Below are positions 11,887-25,095 of a stretch of DNA of 64,000 bases, piece after piece; the stretch's first letter is position 1, and each line of letters starts with the position of its first letter. Origin of the DNA: Hermodice carunculata. Its lineage: Eukaryota; Annelida; Polychaeta; Eunicida; Amphinomidae. Made by a program: the position numbers and the translations under genes. The notes under the pieces were generated by a model. The model did no database searches, was not told the DNA's origin, and saw only the letters and a list, made by a program, of their open reading frames with translations. The stretch spans positions 30,153,722 to 30,217,721 of the forward strand of contig OZ026615.1 in NCBI GenBank assembly GCA_964020975.1, written 5' to 3'.

Positions 11887-13167
11887 CGAGGGGAAGTCAA
11901 TAAGTTCGTAGAACTGGATATAAGGAATAGAGATATTTGAACAATTATGAATTTATTTTTCAATATAATCCCCCATTAACCTCAATGCACTTGGCACATT
12001 GGTCTTTGAGGCTATCAATCCCATTAAAATAGAACGCTTTAGGTTGGTCCCTAAACCAAGCTTCTGTGGCAGTCTTGACTTCATCATCATCCTTAAATCT
12101 GTTACCACGCAAGTGTGATTTCAAATGTCGAAATAAAAAATAATCACTGGGGGCCAGATCTGGGTTGTAAAGAGGATAATTCAATTGTTGGAATTTACAA
12201 TCGCGAATAGCACTCTGGGCAACTCGTGACTTGTGCACAGGGACATTGTCATGGAGAAGCATCACACCAGCAGTTATCTTTCCTCGCCGTTTTTCTTTAA
12301 TGGCAGTCCTCAGCTTTTTCATGAACTCAGCATAGTAGGCCCCAGTATTTGTATTTTTAGGTGGTTTATAGTCTATAAGCAGCACACCCTTTTGAGTCCC
12401 AAAAAACTGTGGCCATCACTTTGCCAGCAGATGGTTGTGTCCGAAACTTCTTGGGTGGAGGTGATCCATGGTGCTTCCACTGCATAGATTCCTGTTTGGT
12501 GTCCGGATCCCAGTGGTGAATTCATGTTTCATCTCCTGTTACCAGACGTGCATGAAAGCCCTCTGGGTTTTCATTATAAATTTCCAGTAGCTCCCTACTT
12601 GACTCAGCTCTTTAATGACGATCCTGTACATTTAGGTTTCGGGGGACCCATCTAGCAGATACCTTGGACATAGCTAGATGCTCATGGATTATAGTGGAAA
12701 CACTACCACGTGATATGCCACACTCTTTAGATATTTCATCCACCTTAATTTGCTGATCGTTTATAATTAGGTTCTCCACAAGTTGGATCTTATCCTGAGT
12801 GATGACATCAGCAGGACAACCTGACCGTGGGTCATCCTGAAGTGAGCTACGGCCGCATTTAAATTTGGCTGCCCATTTTGCCACTGTGGAGTATTGAGGC
12901 CCTTCATCACCATACACATCAGTCATACGTCTGTGGATTTCCTTTGCATTTGCACCTTCCTTAATCAGAAACTTGATAACTGCTCAAAATTCTATTTTCT
13001 GCAGGGTTACCCTATTCAACACTAAAAGCAGAACACAATAAGAAGCCGTCAGCAAAAACTATTATTAATCTCGGCAAATAGATGATTAAGGTATCCAAAT
13101 ATGTATAAAAGTTTCCCCCAGGTGCAGTTTATTATATCAGTTCTATGAACTTATTGACCACCCCTCG
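11887..13167 (-). mobile_element. mariner (Tc1/mariner, DD34D) transposon, inactive
   Basis: TA target duplications at 11885-11886 and 13168-13169 flank ~29 bp inverted repeats (CGAGGGGAAGTCAATAAG; other end CGAGGGGTGGTCAATAAG). The 1281 bp length is standard for mariner. On the - strand: a helix-turn-helix N-terminus (VDEISKECGISRGSVSTI), first catalytic Asp in GDET, second in LLHDNVPVHKS, third in YNPDLAPSDYFLF, with 34 residues between the last two. The frame is broken by three stops (KIEF-stop-AVIK near 12981, DRH-stop-RAESS near 12610, GDET-stop-IHHW near 12525, each explained by one C-to-T or G-to-A change) and one single-base shift near 12390. The inverted repeats are still nearly identical, so it died fairly recently. 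Confidence 0.93.
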
Positions 13168-13784
13168 TATTTGCATGGATGGACAAGTCTTCTTGGACAG
13201 GGGGCTAGTTAAATGCTAGATTTACTAGACCAGCGGACTGCCACTGAAAAATGGAATTGCAGAGCCCTGTGATAGTATACACATGTACATGGATATCACT
13301 GACCCAGACACTGGACCTACATGTAGTTGTATTTAGGCTTGCTTTTGGGCTGGCTGTGTGTGTGGCTTTACAGGCAAAGGACAAAATGCTAAAGGCCATA
13401 TGCAAATGATAAATGGATGGCACTATGAAAAAAAAAAGCAATTTACAGTATGCAATAATGAATTATGGTCAAAAATTAGAAAGCTACATGCACACAAAAA
13501 CGCGAAATTGTTGAAAACATATGGCTTAGTATCCTGTAATAAATTCAGGTATTCTGACAAGTTAGACACCTATATCATTAAATTCAGCTACCATTATTAC
13601 CACATATAAAGACCTGCGGGTACTTTCGGACCTGTATCCACTATTGGGGCAACATTCTCCCCTAAGCTCCATCTTTCAGCAGGGGTGCTTTGCAGGTCCT
13701 ACCATGGATGTATTATACAAACCCCCATGGTCCCATTAGTGCTGCTGCTAAATTCATAGCTGGGGGCCAACTTCAGTGTCTGAT

Positions 13785-13976
13785 ACAATATTCATATTCT
13801 GGGGCCCACCGCCACCAACAAGTGATAATTTCAAGCAGTTGTATTTACATTTTTAGGTAATGATCACACTGGAAAAACACAATATTCATATTCTGGGGCA
13901 AACCACCGCCAGCAAGTGGTAATTTCAAGCAGTTGTATTTACATTAATTTTTTAGGTAATGATCACACTGGAAAAG
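13785..13976. repeat. 94 bp tandem duplication
   Basis: Two copies starting ACAATATTCATATTCTGGGG at 13785 and 13879, ending GGTAATGATCACACTGGAAA, with few differences. 13170-13784 and 13977-14179 hold no recognised gene. Confidence 0.85.
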
Positions 13977-14179
13977 TCCCTTTATATATTTTACACGACC
14001 TTCATTTGACAAATTAACATTCCGTCAACACTAATCACACATATATTTTGGATACTGCAAAGTATCAAATTTGGACTAACCCACAAACTTGGCTGCCATT
14101 TTGAAACTTGTGGATTCCGCATTCAATGGTTTGTAAATGAGGATAGTGGTGTTCAGATGATCTAGGGGGGTATAATATG

Positions 14180-14966
14180 AGAGCCTCCAAGTGTCCTACC
14201 TTGGAGGGAGATCTCCTACTTTTTTAAAACTTTTTTTACAAAGTCTCCCACTCTCTCGCTTTAATGAAATGTCTCCCACTTTTTGTAAAATTGAAACAAA
14301 AAATAGCATTATTCCATCAGTGGCTGTAAAATTGTACTGGTTTGCTGTGTAACTTATACTAGATATATACACATGGAATATGTCTATGATGGTGCCTAAA
14401 ATGGTTTAAAATGTAGGAAATGAAGGAGCTAATTTCAAATTTGTCCTGGGGGAACATGCCATTAGACATGTTTCACGCCTGTGTTGTTATACTATACATA
14501 CGCATGGAATATGTCTATGATGGTGTCTAAAATGGTTTAAAACGCAGGAAATGAAGGTGCTAATTTCAAATTTGTCCTGGGGGACATTCCCCTAGACCCC
14601 TAGATATAGTTTCACGCCTGTGTTGTTATACTATACATCCGCATGGAATGTGTCTATGGTGGTGCCTAAGATGGTTTAAAATGCAGGAAATGAAGGTGCT
14701 AATTTCAAATCTGTCCTGGGGGAACATGCCATTCGATATGTTTCACGCCTGTGTTGTTATACTATACATACTCATGGAATATGTCTATGATGGTGTCTAA
14801 AATGGTTTAAAATGCAGGAAATGAAGGTGCAAATTTCAAATTTGTCCTGGGGGAACATGCCCCGAGACCCAGATATGTTTCACACCTTCGGTGCTCACCC
14901 TCCCGCTTTTCAGTACCTGCAGAAGGGAGATCTCCCCCTTTTAACATAGGCTAGCTTGGAGGCTCT
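14180..14966. mobile_element. Non-autonomous element with 12 bp inverted ends and ~135 bp tandem core
   Basis: Inverted ends AGAGCCTCCAAG (14180-14191) and CTTGGAGGCTCT (14955-14966) are perfect complements. Inside are four units of 131-139 bp starting at CATGGAATATGTCTATGATG (14372, 14503, 14642, 14773). GGAGATCTCC occurs next to both ends. No coding capacity. Confidence 0.75.
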
Positions 14967-15287
14967 GTAACATATGAAACCAAAAGTATATATTTTGCAC
15001 ATATTTCAGAGCATCAATAATAATGTGATATATGCTGTGGCCGTGATTCACTTTGATATCCAAATTAGCTGTATGTTTGTTCGACTGTCCTGCAGTGCAT
15101 TTGTCCTCCAAACAAATGAAATAGAATGCTGTGTTTGAGTTGACTTTACTACAAAATAATGGCATATGATGGCCACTTTCTTGATAAAATCTTTCAACAG
15201 GGGCTATATGCCCATGGCCATGCTGTTTCACCATACAACCGTGGCTATGCAGCTATGCTCTTTCCTCTAAAATCTTTCAGCCATGAT
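14967..15287. other. No gene recognised
   Basis: Unique-looking AT-rich sequence between two repeat elements. An open frame of 97 codons on the - strand has no recognisable domain. Confidence 0.4.
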
Positions 15288-15811
15288 TGATCAGCTGAGC
15301 TTTTGTAAGGGTCTGTCGTCCACAATTCACAAATCTTAAAATATCTTCTCCAAAGCCGCTCATCCAATGGCTTTGATATCCCACATGCACACTCCTGGGG
15401 ACTCCTGGTTCTGAATTTGTTCATCAGGTGGTGCTGTGATTTTTTCAATTTGTGTGTGTGTGTGTGTTTTGCTATGCTTGACTTCTTCTCCAGAACTGTC
15501 ACTCAGATTAAGCTGAAACTTGGTGGATATGTTTCTTGTGGAAGGGTCAAACAAAATTGTTCACTGAGTGGCACTGCTGTGGATTCCTGATTTTTGATGA
15601 TTTTTTCAATTCAAGTACTTATCGGTCAGTGCAGCTTTCCTATTGATTACTATGTAAGTCAATGGGCATTCTAATGCTAATTCACATTTTCCTCAAAAAC
15701 TGTCATCCAGATTGACTTCAAACTTGGTGGCAATGTACCTTGGGTGGGTGTCGACCAGGTTTGTTCAAATGGTCACGCTTGTGGACAATGGATGGACGAC
15801 AGACCCTTACA
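15288..15811 (+). mobile_element. Family A fragment abutting another copy
   Basis: Begins CAGCTGAGCTTTTGTAAGGG near 15288, holds core units and a (TG)n run at about 15453-15468, and runs into the head-to-head junction at 15798-15859. Confidence 0.6.
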
Positions 15812-18800
15812 AAAGCTCAGCAGACTGACAAGTCAGCTGAGCTTTTGTAAGGGTCTGTCATCCATCCGTCGTCCACAATTCACATTTTCAACTACTTCTC
15901 CAAAACCCTTGTCCAGATTCACTTCAGACTTAGTGGGGATTGGCCTTGGGTAAGTCTCTGCCAAGTTTCTTCAAATGGTCACCCTCCAGTGATTTTTGGA
16001 TTTTTTAGGAATTTTTTTGTTCTTTTTTAGGGCAAATCTTAAAAAATCTTCTCATCCAATGGCTTTGATATCCCACAGTCACACTCCTGGGGACTCCTAG
16101 TTCTGAATTTGTTCACCAGGTGGTGCTGCGATTTTTTCCTTTTTTATTTTTTTTTGTGTGTGTGTTTTTGCTATTTTTGACCTCTTCTCCAGAACTGTCA
16201 CACAGATAAAGCTGAAACTTGGTGGATATGTTTCTTGTGGAAGAGTTAAACAAATTTGTTCACTGAGTGGCACTGCTGTGGATTCCTGATTTTTGATGAT
16301 TTTCTTAATTCGGGTACTTATCGGTCAATGCAGCTTTCCTATTGATTACTATGTAAGTCAATGGGCATTCTAATGCTAATTCACTTTTTCCTCAAAAACT
16401 GTCATCATCATTGGCTTCAAACTTGGTGGCAATGTAGCTTGGGTGGGTGTCAACCAGGCTGTTTAAATGGTCATGCTCCAGTGATTTTTGGATTTTTAAT
16501 GAATTTTGTTCTTTTTTGGATAAATCTTAAAAAATCTTCTCCACAGCCACTCTCCCAATTGCTTTGATACTGCTTAAGAACACTCCTAGTTCCTAATTTG
16601 TTCACCAGGTGGTGCTGCATTTTTTTTTAAACCTTTTTTAAGAATTTTGGTGTATTTTCATTACTTGTGTCTTCTTCTCCAGATCCATTACACAGATTAA
16701 GTTAAAACTTTGAGGATATGTTCCTTGTGAAAGAGTCAAGCAAAGATGTTCACTAGGTAGCACTGCTTTGGATTCCTGATTTTGAACAATTTTTTCAATT
16801 ATGGTACTTATTGGTAAATGCACCTTTTCTGTTGCTTACTATGCAAGTCAGTGGGCATGCTAATGCATTCTGATGGTAATTCACATTTTTTACTTCTCTG
16901 AAGAAACTGTTTGTCAGATCAAGGAGGGTAGAGTCTACCCTCCGTGGTCAGATTCAATTCAAACATGGTGGCAATGTACCTTGGGTGGGTCTTTACCAAG
17001 TTTGTTCAAATGGTCACACTTCAGTGATTTTTAGCTCAGCTGACTTGTCAGTCAGCTGAGCTTTCGTGAGGGTCCGTCGTCCGTCGTCTGTCTGTCGTCC
17101 ACAATTCACATTTTTGACTTCTCCAAAACCGTTGGCCAGATCCACTTCAAACTTGGTGGGGATGTGCCTTGGGTTGGTTTCTACCAAGTTTGTTCAAGGA
17201 GTCACAGCCCAGTGATTTTTGGATATTTCATGATTTTTTTTGGGTTCATTTTTGGGGGAAGTCCTAAAAAATCTTCTCCAAAACCGCTCACCCAATTGCT
17301 TTAATATCCCACAGAAAAAAATCCCGGGGGCTCCTAGCTCTTAATTTGTTCACCAGGTGGCACTGCAATTTTTTTTGTATTTTTTTATGACTTTTTGTGT
17401 GTTTTTGCTATTTTCCCCTTCTTCTCCAGAACCCCGTCACTCAAATTAAGCTGAAACGTGGTGGATATGTTCCTTGTTGAAGGGTCAAACAAATTTGTTC
17501 ACTAGGGTGCACTGCTGTGGATTCCTGATTTTTAATGATTTTTTCAATTCGGGTATTTGTCAGTCAATGCATACATTCCTATTGTTTACTGTGCAAGTCA
17601 ATGGGAATTGCAATGGTAGTTTACATTTTCAACCTCATCTGAAAACCGTTTATCAGATTCACTTCAAACTTGCTGGGGATGTGTCTTGGGTGGGTTTCTA
17701 CCAAGTTTATTCAAATGTTCACGGTCCAGTGATTTTGGGGTTTTTTAGGAATTTTTCTTGTTGATTTTACATGGCTATTGTTTACCATGCAAGTCAATGG
17801 GGATTGCAAAGTCATTAGGGTTTGCATTGCTAATTCACAATTTTTTACTTCTGCGAAACCATTAGCTAGATTCACTTCAAACTTGGTGGGGATGTTCCTT
17901 GTGTGGGTATCTACCAAGTTTGTTCAAATGGTCACAGTCAAATGATTTTTGGATTTTTTAATGATTTTTGTTTGTTCATTTTTTGGCCAAATCTTCAAAA
18001 GTCTTTATCCTTGTATATACTCAGCCAATTGCTTTGAAATTGTATAGGGACACTTCTGGGTATGAAGGTGACACATGTACAGTAGGTGAGTGACCTTGAC
18101 CTAATTTTCAAGGTCACAAGGTGAGAGCGTGCATGAAATTCATTGGTTATAGGGTAACTTGAGAACTATTTAGGGTAGGACATTCATATTGCACATGCTA
18201 GTTGTCCTTAATAAGGGCCAGACTTCGACTGTAGACAAGTGACCTTGGCCTCATTCCCAAGGTCATAGGGCCACTAGCTCAAATTTTACTGTTCACCTGA
18301 CAAGTTGAGAGCTATTTGAACTTGGACCTTGATGTTTAACATGATGGGTTGTCCTGAGCAAAGGCCAGACTTAGACAGTACATGGGTGACCTTAACCTCA
18401 TTCCCAAGGTCACTGGGACCCAGACACTTACATGAATTTTACTTTTCATTTTGTAACTTGAGAACTGTGGAAGGTAGGACCTTGATGTTGAACTTGTTGG
18501 TGGTACTCTATTAAGGAAAGATTTATGCAGTACATTAGTGACCTTGACCTCATGCTCAAGGTCAAAGGGCCACTAACATGGATTTTACTGGTCGCGTGAT
18601 AACCTGAGAAGTATTTGTTCTGTGACTTTGATCTCGCGTGATAACCCGAGAAGTATTTGTACTGTGACTTTGATCTTGCACATGGGGATGGCCCTCTATG
18701 AAAGTTAGATTCAGAATAGGTCAGTGACCTTGACCTCATTTCCAAGGTCATAGAGTAAGTTAATCAGCTAGCACAGGACTGTCACAGTCCTCTTGTTGGA

Positions 18801-19377
18801 TTTTTACTTTTTTATTTTATTTTATTTTATTTTATTTGAAAATTATGAAAGTTTCAATAGGAAAGTTCAACATGGGAATTTCTTGTAATGGTCATAATTT
18901 AAAAAATTTTGGCCCGATTTGTGCCAAACTTGGTATGGATGTACCTTTAATAAGTGTCCTCCTAATTTGTGCAAATGGTCATGTTCCAGTGATGTTTGGA
19001 CCTTGACCTCATTCCCAAGGTCACAGGACAACTGAGACAAAATTTACTGTTCACTTGATAACTTGAGATCTGTGTTGAGTTAGGACCTTGATGTTGCACA
19101 TATTTATGTTTCTCTATGAAGGTCATGCTTAGACAGTACATGAATGACCCTGACCTCATTTCTGGAGTCACAGTGCAACAGACATGAATTTTACTCTTCA
19201 TTTTAAGTTGAGAACTACTTGAACTGGGACCTTGATATTTCACGTTAGTGTTCTTCTATAAAGGTCAGACCTACTCAGAACATGGGTGACATTGATCCTA
19301 TCCCAAGTTCACAGAGCTGCAAGTGTAATGAATGTTCAGGTCAGCTGAGCATGGGCTGCTCACACAGCCCTCTTGTT
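15812..19377 (+). mobile_element. Family A element (outer), split by a nested copy
   Basis: Outer copy 15812-17030 plus 18797-19377, starting with a CAGCTGA hairpin and ending with GGGCTGCTCACACAGCCC then TCTTGTTT. The flanks of the inner copy, CAGTGATTTT and GGATTTTTA, rejoin to the intact core sequence CAGTGATTTTTGGATTTTT seen near 17212. No protein-coding capacity. Confidence 0.75.
17031..18796 (+). mobile_element. Family A element (nested copy)
   Basis: Starts with the hairpin AGCTCAGCTGAC...GTCAGCTGAGCT, followed by CCGTC-rich microsatellite and core units to about 18000. Then AGGTCA-rich units at about 146-150 bp spacing (18091, 18241, 18387, 18538, 18725), the last lengthened by a ~42 bp duplication. 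Ends GGACTGTCACAGTCC then TCTTGTT. Confidence 0.8.
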
Positions 19378-21257
19378 TGTTAGTTCTGCTGACCATATAT
19401 CACAGAGCTTGTGTGATAGTTTGTGTCTGTCCATCCATAAATCTTTGCTTGTGGACACAATACTGTCCAGTTGTCAACTTAGCCGTATTTATATATAACT
19501 TTCAGGACTTATCAAGTGTATCAAAATCTAGGTCTAGTTCAATATTAGTGGTACCACCTGCCATATTACATAATACATAGACCCATATGTGAAAATTGAG
19601 AGATGTGAGAATTTTTTGAAAGAGATTACAATGAATCATGAAACGTAACAGGGATGTCACACTAAAAGATGAAAACCTGTTTAAATTTGGTGGTGCCTTC
19701 TGCAGTATTAAAGAAGATTTGGCTCACACTGTATCAGTCCTGAGTCATTGTGGTGCCACAGGTGGTATTAAAGTAGAACTAGCATCATAGGTATTAAAAG
19801 CACCTTAATTATTTTGATCATAAATTTAGATGGAACTTCCTAATTTTCACCAACTATGCATAAGGCCAATGATCAAATTTTAGGTGACCTTGTCCCATTT
19901 GCCAAGGTTATTAATGACATGGCAAAGGAAACTTAATTTTACATGAGGAGAAGTAAGAAGGTGAACAATTCCCAATGTACCACAAATGTTTCTTGTATGT
20001 GGTGGTTTGATACTGCATACTGTGATGATCTGCTTCCCCAAGGTCACAGGCCAAATGCAAATCAGGAAATGATTTCATTGTGATGCCCATGACATAATCC
20101 ACTGAGATGGAACTGCTAAACTGGCACTAAATATGCATTGGGCAAATTGTCAAATTATGTATCATGTTGTGCTACCTTGATGTATTTTTCAAGATTAAGC
20201 ACTCAAGAAAAGAACACTGTATTCAGTATATTGATAAAGATCAAGTTAATAAAGGGCAAATGGTACCAAATGTACAACAAATATGGGTGCAGGTGAAAGT
20301 TTGTTGTTGTATCATATGACCTTGATTAATTTTTCAGGGTCTTGGCGAGAATGAATTTCAGGAAAGGAATTCTTGGTGATGGTCAGCAGATTGTTTCAGC
20401 AGAACATGAGCCCCATGGGCATCGTGTTTTACTATTTAATAACTTGAAAAGTTTTATAACCTGATTTTGAACAAACAGACTATCTATGGAAAGCTCAATG
20501 TGGGGCACATATTTTCAACAGTTACCATTTTTAAATCCGAGTTGAAGGTCAAGGTCAAATGGCCAGTTTGAATATAGGGGTCATCTCGTGAATGCTCTGC
20601 ATCCCAAAATTCCTGAGATAGGTCCATGAAAGGTTAAGGAGTTATAAAGTGTATAAAAATCTTTGTTGACATCAATGTTGGTGGCGCCACCTATAGTATT
20701 ATGTAATATACAGGTCAAAATGTGAAAGTCTTGTGACCGCAATACTGTCCATAGTTTTCAAGTTAACTATCAGAACCTATAGGCAGTATAAAAATCTAGG
20801 TTCTTTTCGATAATGGTGGCACCAGCTACAATATTATGCAATGTAGGGGTCACAATATGAAAATCTTGTGAACACTCTAGCATCTTTAAATTGTGGCAGA
20901 TCTTCACCAAAGTCGGTGGGATAGTCGGGGAGGTCAAAGTCTAAGTTGCTTTTGATACTAGTGGCACCATCTATAATTTGATGGAAGTTATGAGCCAAAA
21001 TGTGTTTTAAGATATATAATTCCATATCTTGAAAACTAAATGGATTATACTTGCCAAATTTAGAGTATATATATTAAAAATGTCCAAAGCTAGAATTGTA
21101 TATAATATCAGTGACCTTGATCTATTTTTGTGAGGTCACCATGCCTGTAAAGTTGAAAGAGGTGATTTTGTAATGGCAGGGTGTAGCTTGGATTTCAATG
21201 ACAATGTCAGTACAGCACCAGGCAGCACCAGGCAGGCCTATGGGCCTCTTGTATTAC
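19378..21257 (-). mobile_element. Family B element, reverse
   Basis: Left end carries GTTCTGCTGACCATAT and CAGAGCTT (complement of the family B tail); right end carries the hairpin AGGCCTATGGGCCT with CTTGTAT. Inside are degenerate units with GGTGGCACCA and TTTTCACATTTTGACC words. It lies directly against the family A end at 19377. 21258-21540 is a further partial copy. Confidence 0.65.
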
Positions 21258-21849
21258 ATTATCTGGGTGTCCTTATCTTCTGTCCCAAGGTCACTGAGGA
21301 CAAAAAGTTTTTGACCCACTCGTTGTTGTCTTGGCACATGCAACAATATTCATTATACAAACTGCAGAAATGAAATATGATTACATGTTGAGCGAAGTGC
21401 CATCTGGTGGACAATTTTTACATAAAAGTACATAAGCTTTATATGTTCAGAAGCAACATAAGGACTCGCAACTTTGAAATGAATAGGTGCAATATAGCCA
21501 CCACACCAGCAGAGCATTAGGCCCATGACCCAGTCAACACATGAAAATTTGTCAACTGGGATTACATCAACTGAATATTCCATGCTGTATGCTGCATCAA
21601 ACCATCAACTTCAAGCATGAATTTCTTTTACAAATAGCCCTTCCCACCTTGCCTTGCAGGCTTCCATATGGATCCAAAGAGAAGTTTCCTAGCAGACAAA
21701 TAGTCCTGCTGAAGTTTCTGACAAAGCACACATGTACATGCAACCATACGAAATATCTTCATTCCAATAAGCACACAGTGCCCTTAGGAAAATATAATTG
21801 GAAAATATGCCTAAACTAGACATAGCTTCAATGCAAAGCATTGACTGAA

Positions 21850-22810
21850 GGTTCTGCCATTGCGCAAATTAGGTCATGGTGACACCAAAATCTAATCAGT
21901 TTATCTTGCAAGGTCAGATAAGCATTTTGCCAACTTTGACCAAAATACATGGAGGCATTCTGTAGATATGGAGGTAACAAGAATGTGCACATTGGGATGG
22001 ATGGAAATCCACAGGGACATCAGGCGGGCCGGACAACCTGAAAACATAAAGGGTTCCCCCATGGGGGAGGACCCCCAATTATTCCTATCAAACTTTAATT
22101 AGAGCATATAACATGAGGGTATCATGGTAACTAGCCCCAACAAACATTTAATTACGCTTCCATTTGCTCAAATTAGGTCATGGTGACACTCAAATCTTAT
22201 CAGTTCATATTGTTATGTAAGATAATTATACTGCAAAATGTGAACAAAATACATGGAAGCATTCTGGAGATATCGAGGTAAAGAGCCCTAACGAACATGT
22301 AATTAGGCTGCCATTAGATCAAATTAGGTCACGATGACACCAAAATCTAATCAGATCAACCTGCTGTACAAGATAACCATACTAGAAAATTTGAGCAAGA
22401 TACATGGAAGCATTCTGGAGACTTCGCAATAACAAGCCCTAATGTACATATAATTAGGCTGCCATTTGTTCAAATTGGATCATGGTGACACAAAAATCTA
22501 ATCAGCTGATCTTGGCATGCTGCATAAGCATACTGTCAAATTTGAGCAACATACATGGGAGCATTCTGGAGATATTGTGTGAATCAGCCCTAACGATCCT
22601 GTAATTAGTCTGCCACTTGCTCAAATTAGGTCATGGTGACACCAAAATCTAATCAGGCCAACTTGCAAGGTAAGATAAGCATATTGCCAAATTTGAGCAA
22701 AATACATGGAGGCATTCTGTAGATATCGCGGTAAAGAGAATGTGCACATTTGGACGAATATCTGGACAGACGGACAACCCCAAAACAGAAAGAGTCCCCC
22801 GTTAAAATCA
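21850..22810 (-). repeat. Family D tandem array, reverse
   Basis: Five units of about 150 bp, each with GGTCATGGTGACACCAAAAT, CTAATCAG and ATACATGGAGGCATTCTG, at about 21893, 22191, 22341, 22495 and 22646, with GGACAACC-flanked ends. Same family as 1836-2165. Confidence 0.75.
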
Positions 22811-23515
22811 GGTAATGGACTAGAATTGAAACTAACAAGAGGGCTGTCTGAACAGCCCATGCTCAGCTGACCTAGAAATTCATTTCATTACACTTTATGT
22901 TCTGTGAACTTGGGATAGGAAAAAATAGAAAGACACTTGTCAAAGGTACATCCCTACCAAGTTTGACACAAATCTGACCAAAATTGTTGAAGTTATAACC
23001 ATTACAAGAAATTCCCATGTTAAACTTTCAAAAAAAAAACTTTTTCAAAGATTGAAAAAAAAAAAAAAATCAAAAAATCAATGGAACATGACAATTTGAA
23101 CAAACTTCATAGAGACCCACGCAAGGTACATTGCCACTAAGTTTAAAGCCAATCTGATGAACAGTTTATTCAGGAGTCCAAAATGTGTATTACCATTAGA
23201 ATGCCCATTGACTTACAAAGTAATCAATTGGAAAGGTCCATTCACCTATCAGTACCCAAATTGAAAAAAAAAATTATCAAAATATCAGCAATCCATAGCA
23301 GTGCCACCTGGTGAACAAATTTGTTTGACCTTTTCACATGAAACATATTCACTACTTTTCAGGTACAGTGCTACCTGGTGAACAATTTAAGACCTAGGAG
23401 TTCCCATGAGTGTTCCTATGTGATATCAAAGCAATTGGGTGAGCTGTTCCAGCGACGAAGTAATTTTTAAGATTTGTCCAAAAAAATAACCACAAAAAAT
23501 TATAAAAAATCAAAC

Positions 23516-25095
23516 AAGAGGGCTGTGTGAACAGCCCATGCCTCAGCTGATCTTGACATTCACCACACTTGCAGCTAGCTCTATGATCTTGGGAAAGGAT
23601 CAAGGACACCGTGTTCTGAGTAAGTCTGACCTTTATAGAAGAACACTTACATGTGCAACATCAAAGTTCAAGTAATTCTCAAGTTATAATGAAGAGTAAA
23701 ATTCATGTATGTTGCACTGTGACCCCACAAACGAGGTCAAGGTCATTCACGTACTGTCTCAGCATGACCTTCATACAGAATAATTAACATGTGTAGCTAA
23801 CTCAAAACAGATCTCAAGTTATCAAGTAAACCGTAAATCTCGTGTCAGTTGTCCTGTGAATTAGCATTAGAATGCCCATTGACTTACATAGTAATCAATA
23901 GGTAAGCTGCATTGAAAATCCTTAAAAATCAGGAATCCAAAGCAGTGCCACCTAGTAAACAACTGTTTGACCCTTCCACAACAACATATCCATCACATTT
24001 CAGCTTAATCTGAGGACCGGTTCTCAGAACAAGTGAAAAATAGCAAAACCATACAAAAAATTCATAAAAAAAATTGCAGCACCACCTGGTGAACAAATTG
24101 GGAACTAGGTGTCCCCAGGAGTGTCTATGTACGATATCAAAGCAATTGGGTGAGCGGTTTCAGAGGAGAAGAATTTTGAAGGTTTGCCCCCCAAAAAAAC
24201 CAAAAAAATTCATAAAAAATCCAAAAATCAATAGAGCATGACCATTTGAACACACTTGGTAGAGATCCACCTAAGGCACATCCCCACCATGTCTGAAGTA
24301 AATCTGGTCAATATTATTAAAGTTTTGTAGAGATTTTTGAACAAAAAATCATAAAAAAATCCAAATTCATTGGAACATGACCATTGGAACAAACCTGGTA
24401 GACACCCACCCAAGGTACATTGCCACCAAGTTTGAAGTAAATCTGGGTGATGGATTTGGAGAAGAAGTCGGAAATGTAAATTAGCATTAGAATGCCCATT
24501 GACTTACATGGTAATCAATAGGAAAGGTGCATTTACCCCAAAGGAGCCGACTTGAAAAAATCGTTAAAAATCAGGAATCCGCAGCATTCCCACACAGTGA
24601 ACAACTTTGTTTGACCCTTCTACAAGGAACATATCCACCATGTTTCAGCTTAATCTGAGTGACGGTTCTGGAGAAGAAGTCGAAAATAGCTATAACACAC
24701 AAAAATTCATAAAAAAATAGGAAAAAATTGCAGCGCCAGCTGGTGAACAAATTAAGAACTACGTGTCCCTGGGAGTGTTCCTGTGTAATATCAAAGCAAT
24801 TGGGTGAGCGGTTTCGGAGAAGAAGATTTTTTTAAGATTTACCCCAAAAAGAACAAAAAAATTCATTAAAAATCCAAAAATCACTGGACCGTGACCATTT
24901 GAACAAACTTGGTAGAGACCCACCCAAGGCACATCTCCACCAAGTTTGAAGTGAATCTGGCTGACAGTTTTTGAGAAGAAGTCGAAAATGTGAATTGTGG
25001 ACGACGGACAGACGACGGACGGACGGACGGACGGACGGACGGACGACGGACGACAGACCCTCAAAAAACCTCAGCTGACTGACAAGTCAGCTGAG
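23516..25095 (-). mobile_element. Family A element (nested copy), reverse
   Basis: Starts ACAAGAGGGCTGTGTGAACA, ends with (ACGG)n at about 25010-25050 and the CTCAGCTGACTGACAAGTCA hairpin. Flanks TATAAAAAATC and AAAAATTCACTGG rejoin to the normal core AAAAATCCAAAAATCACTGG. The insertion point is the same as in the 17031-18796 copy. Confidence 0.78.
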
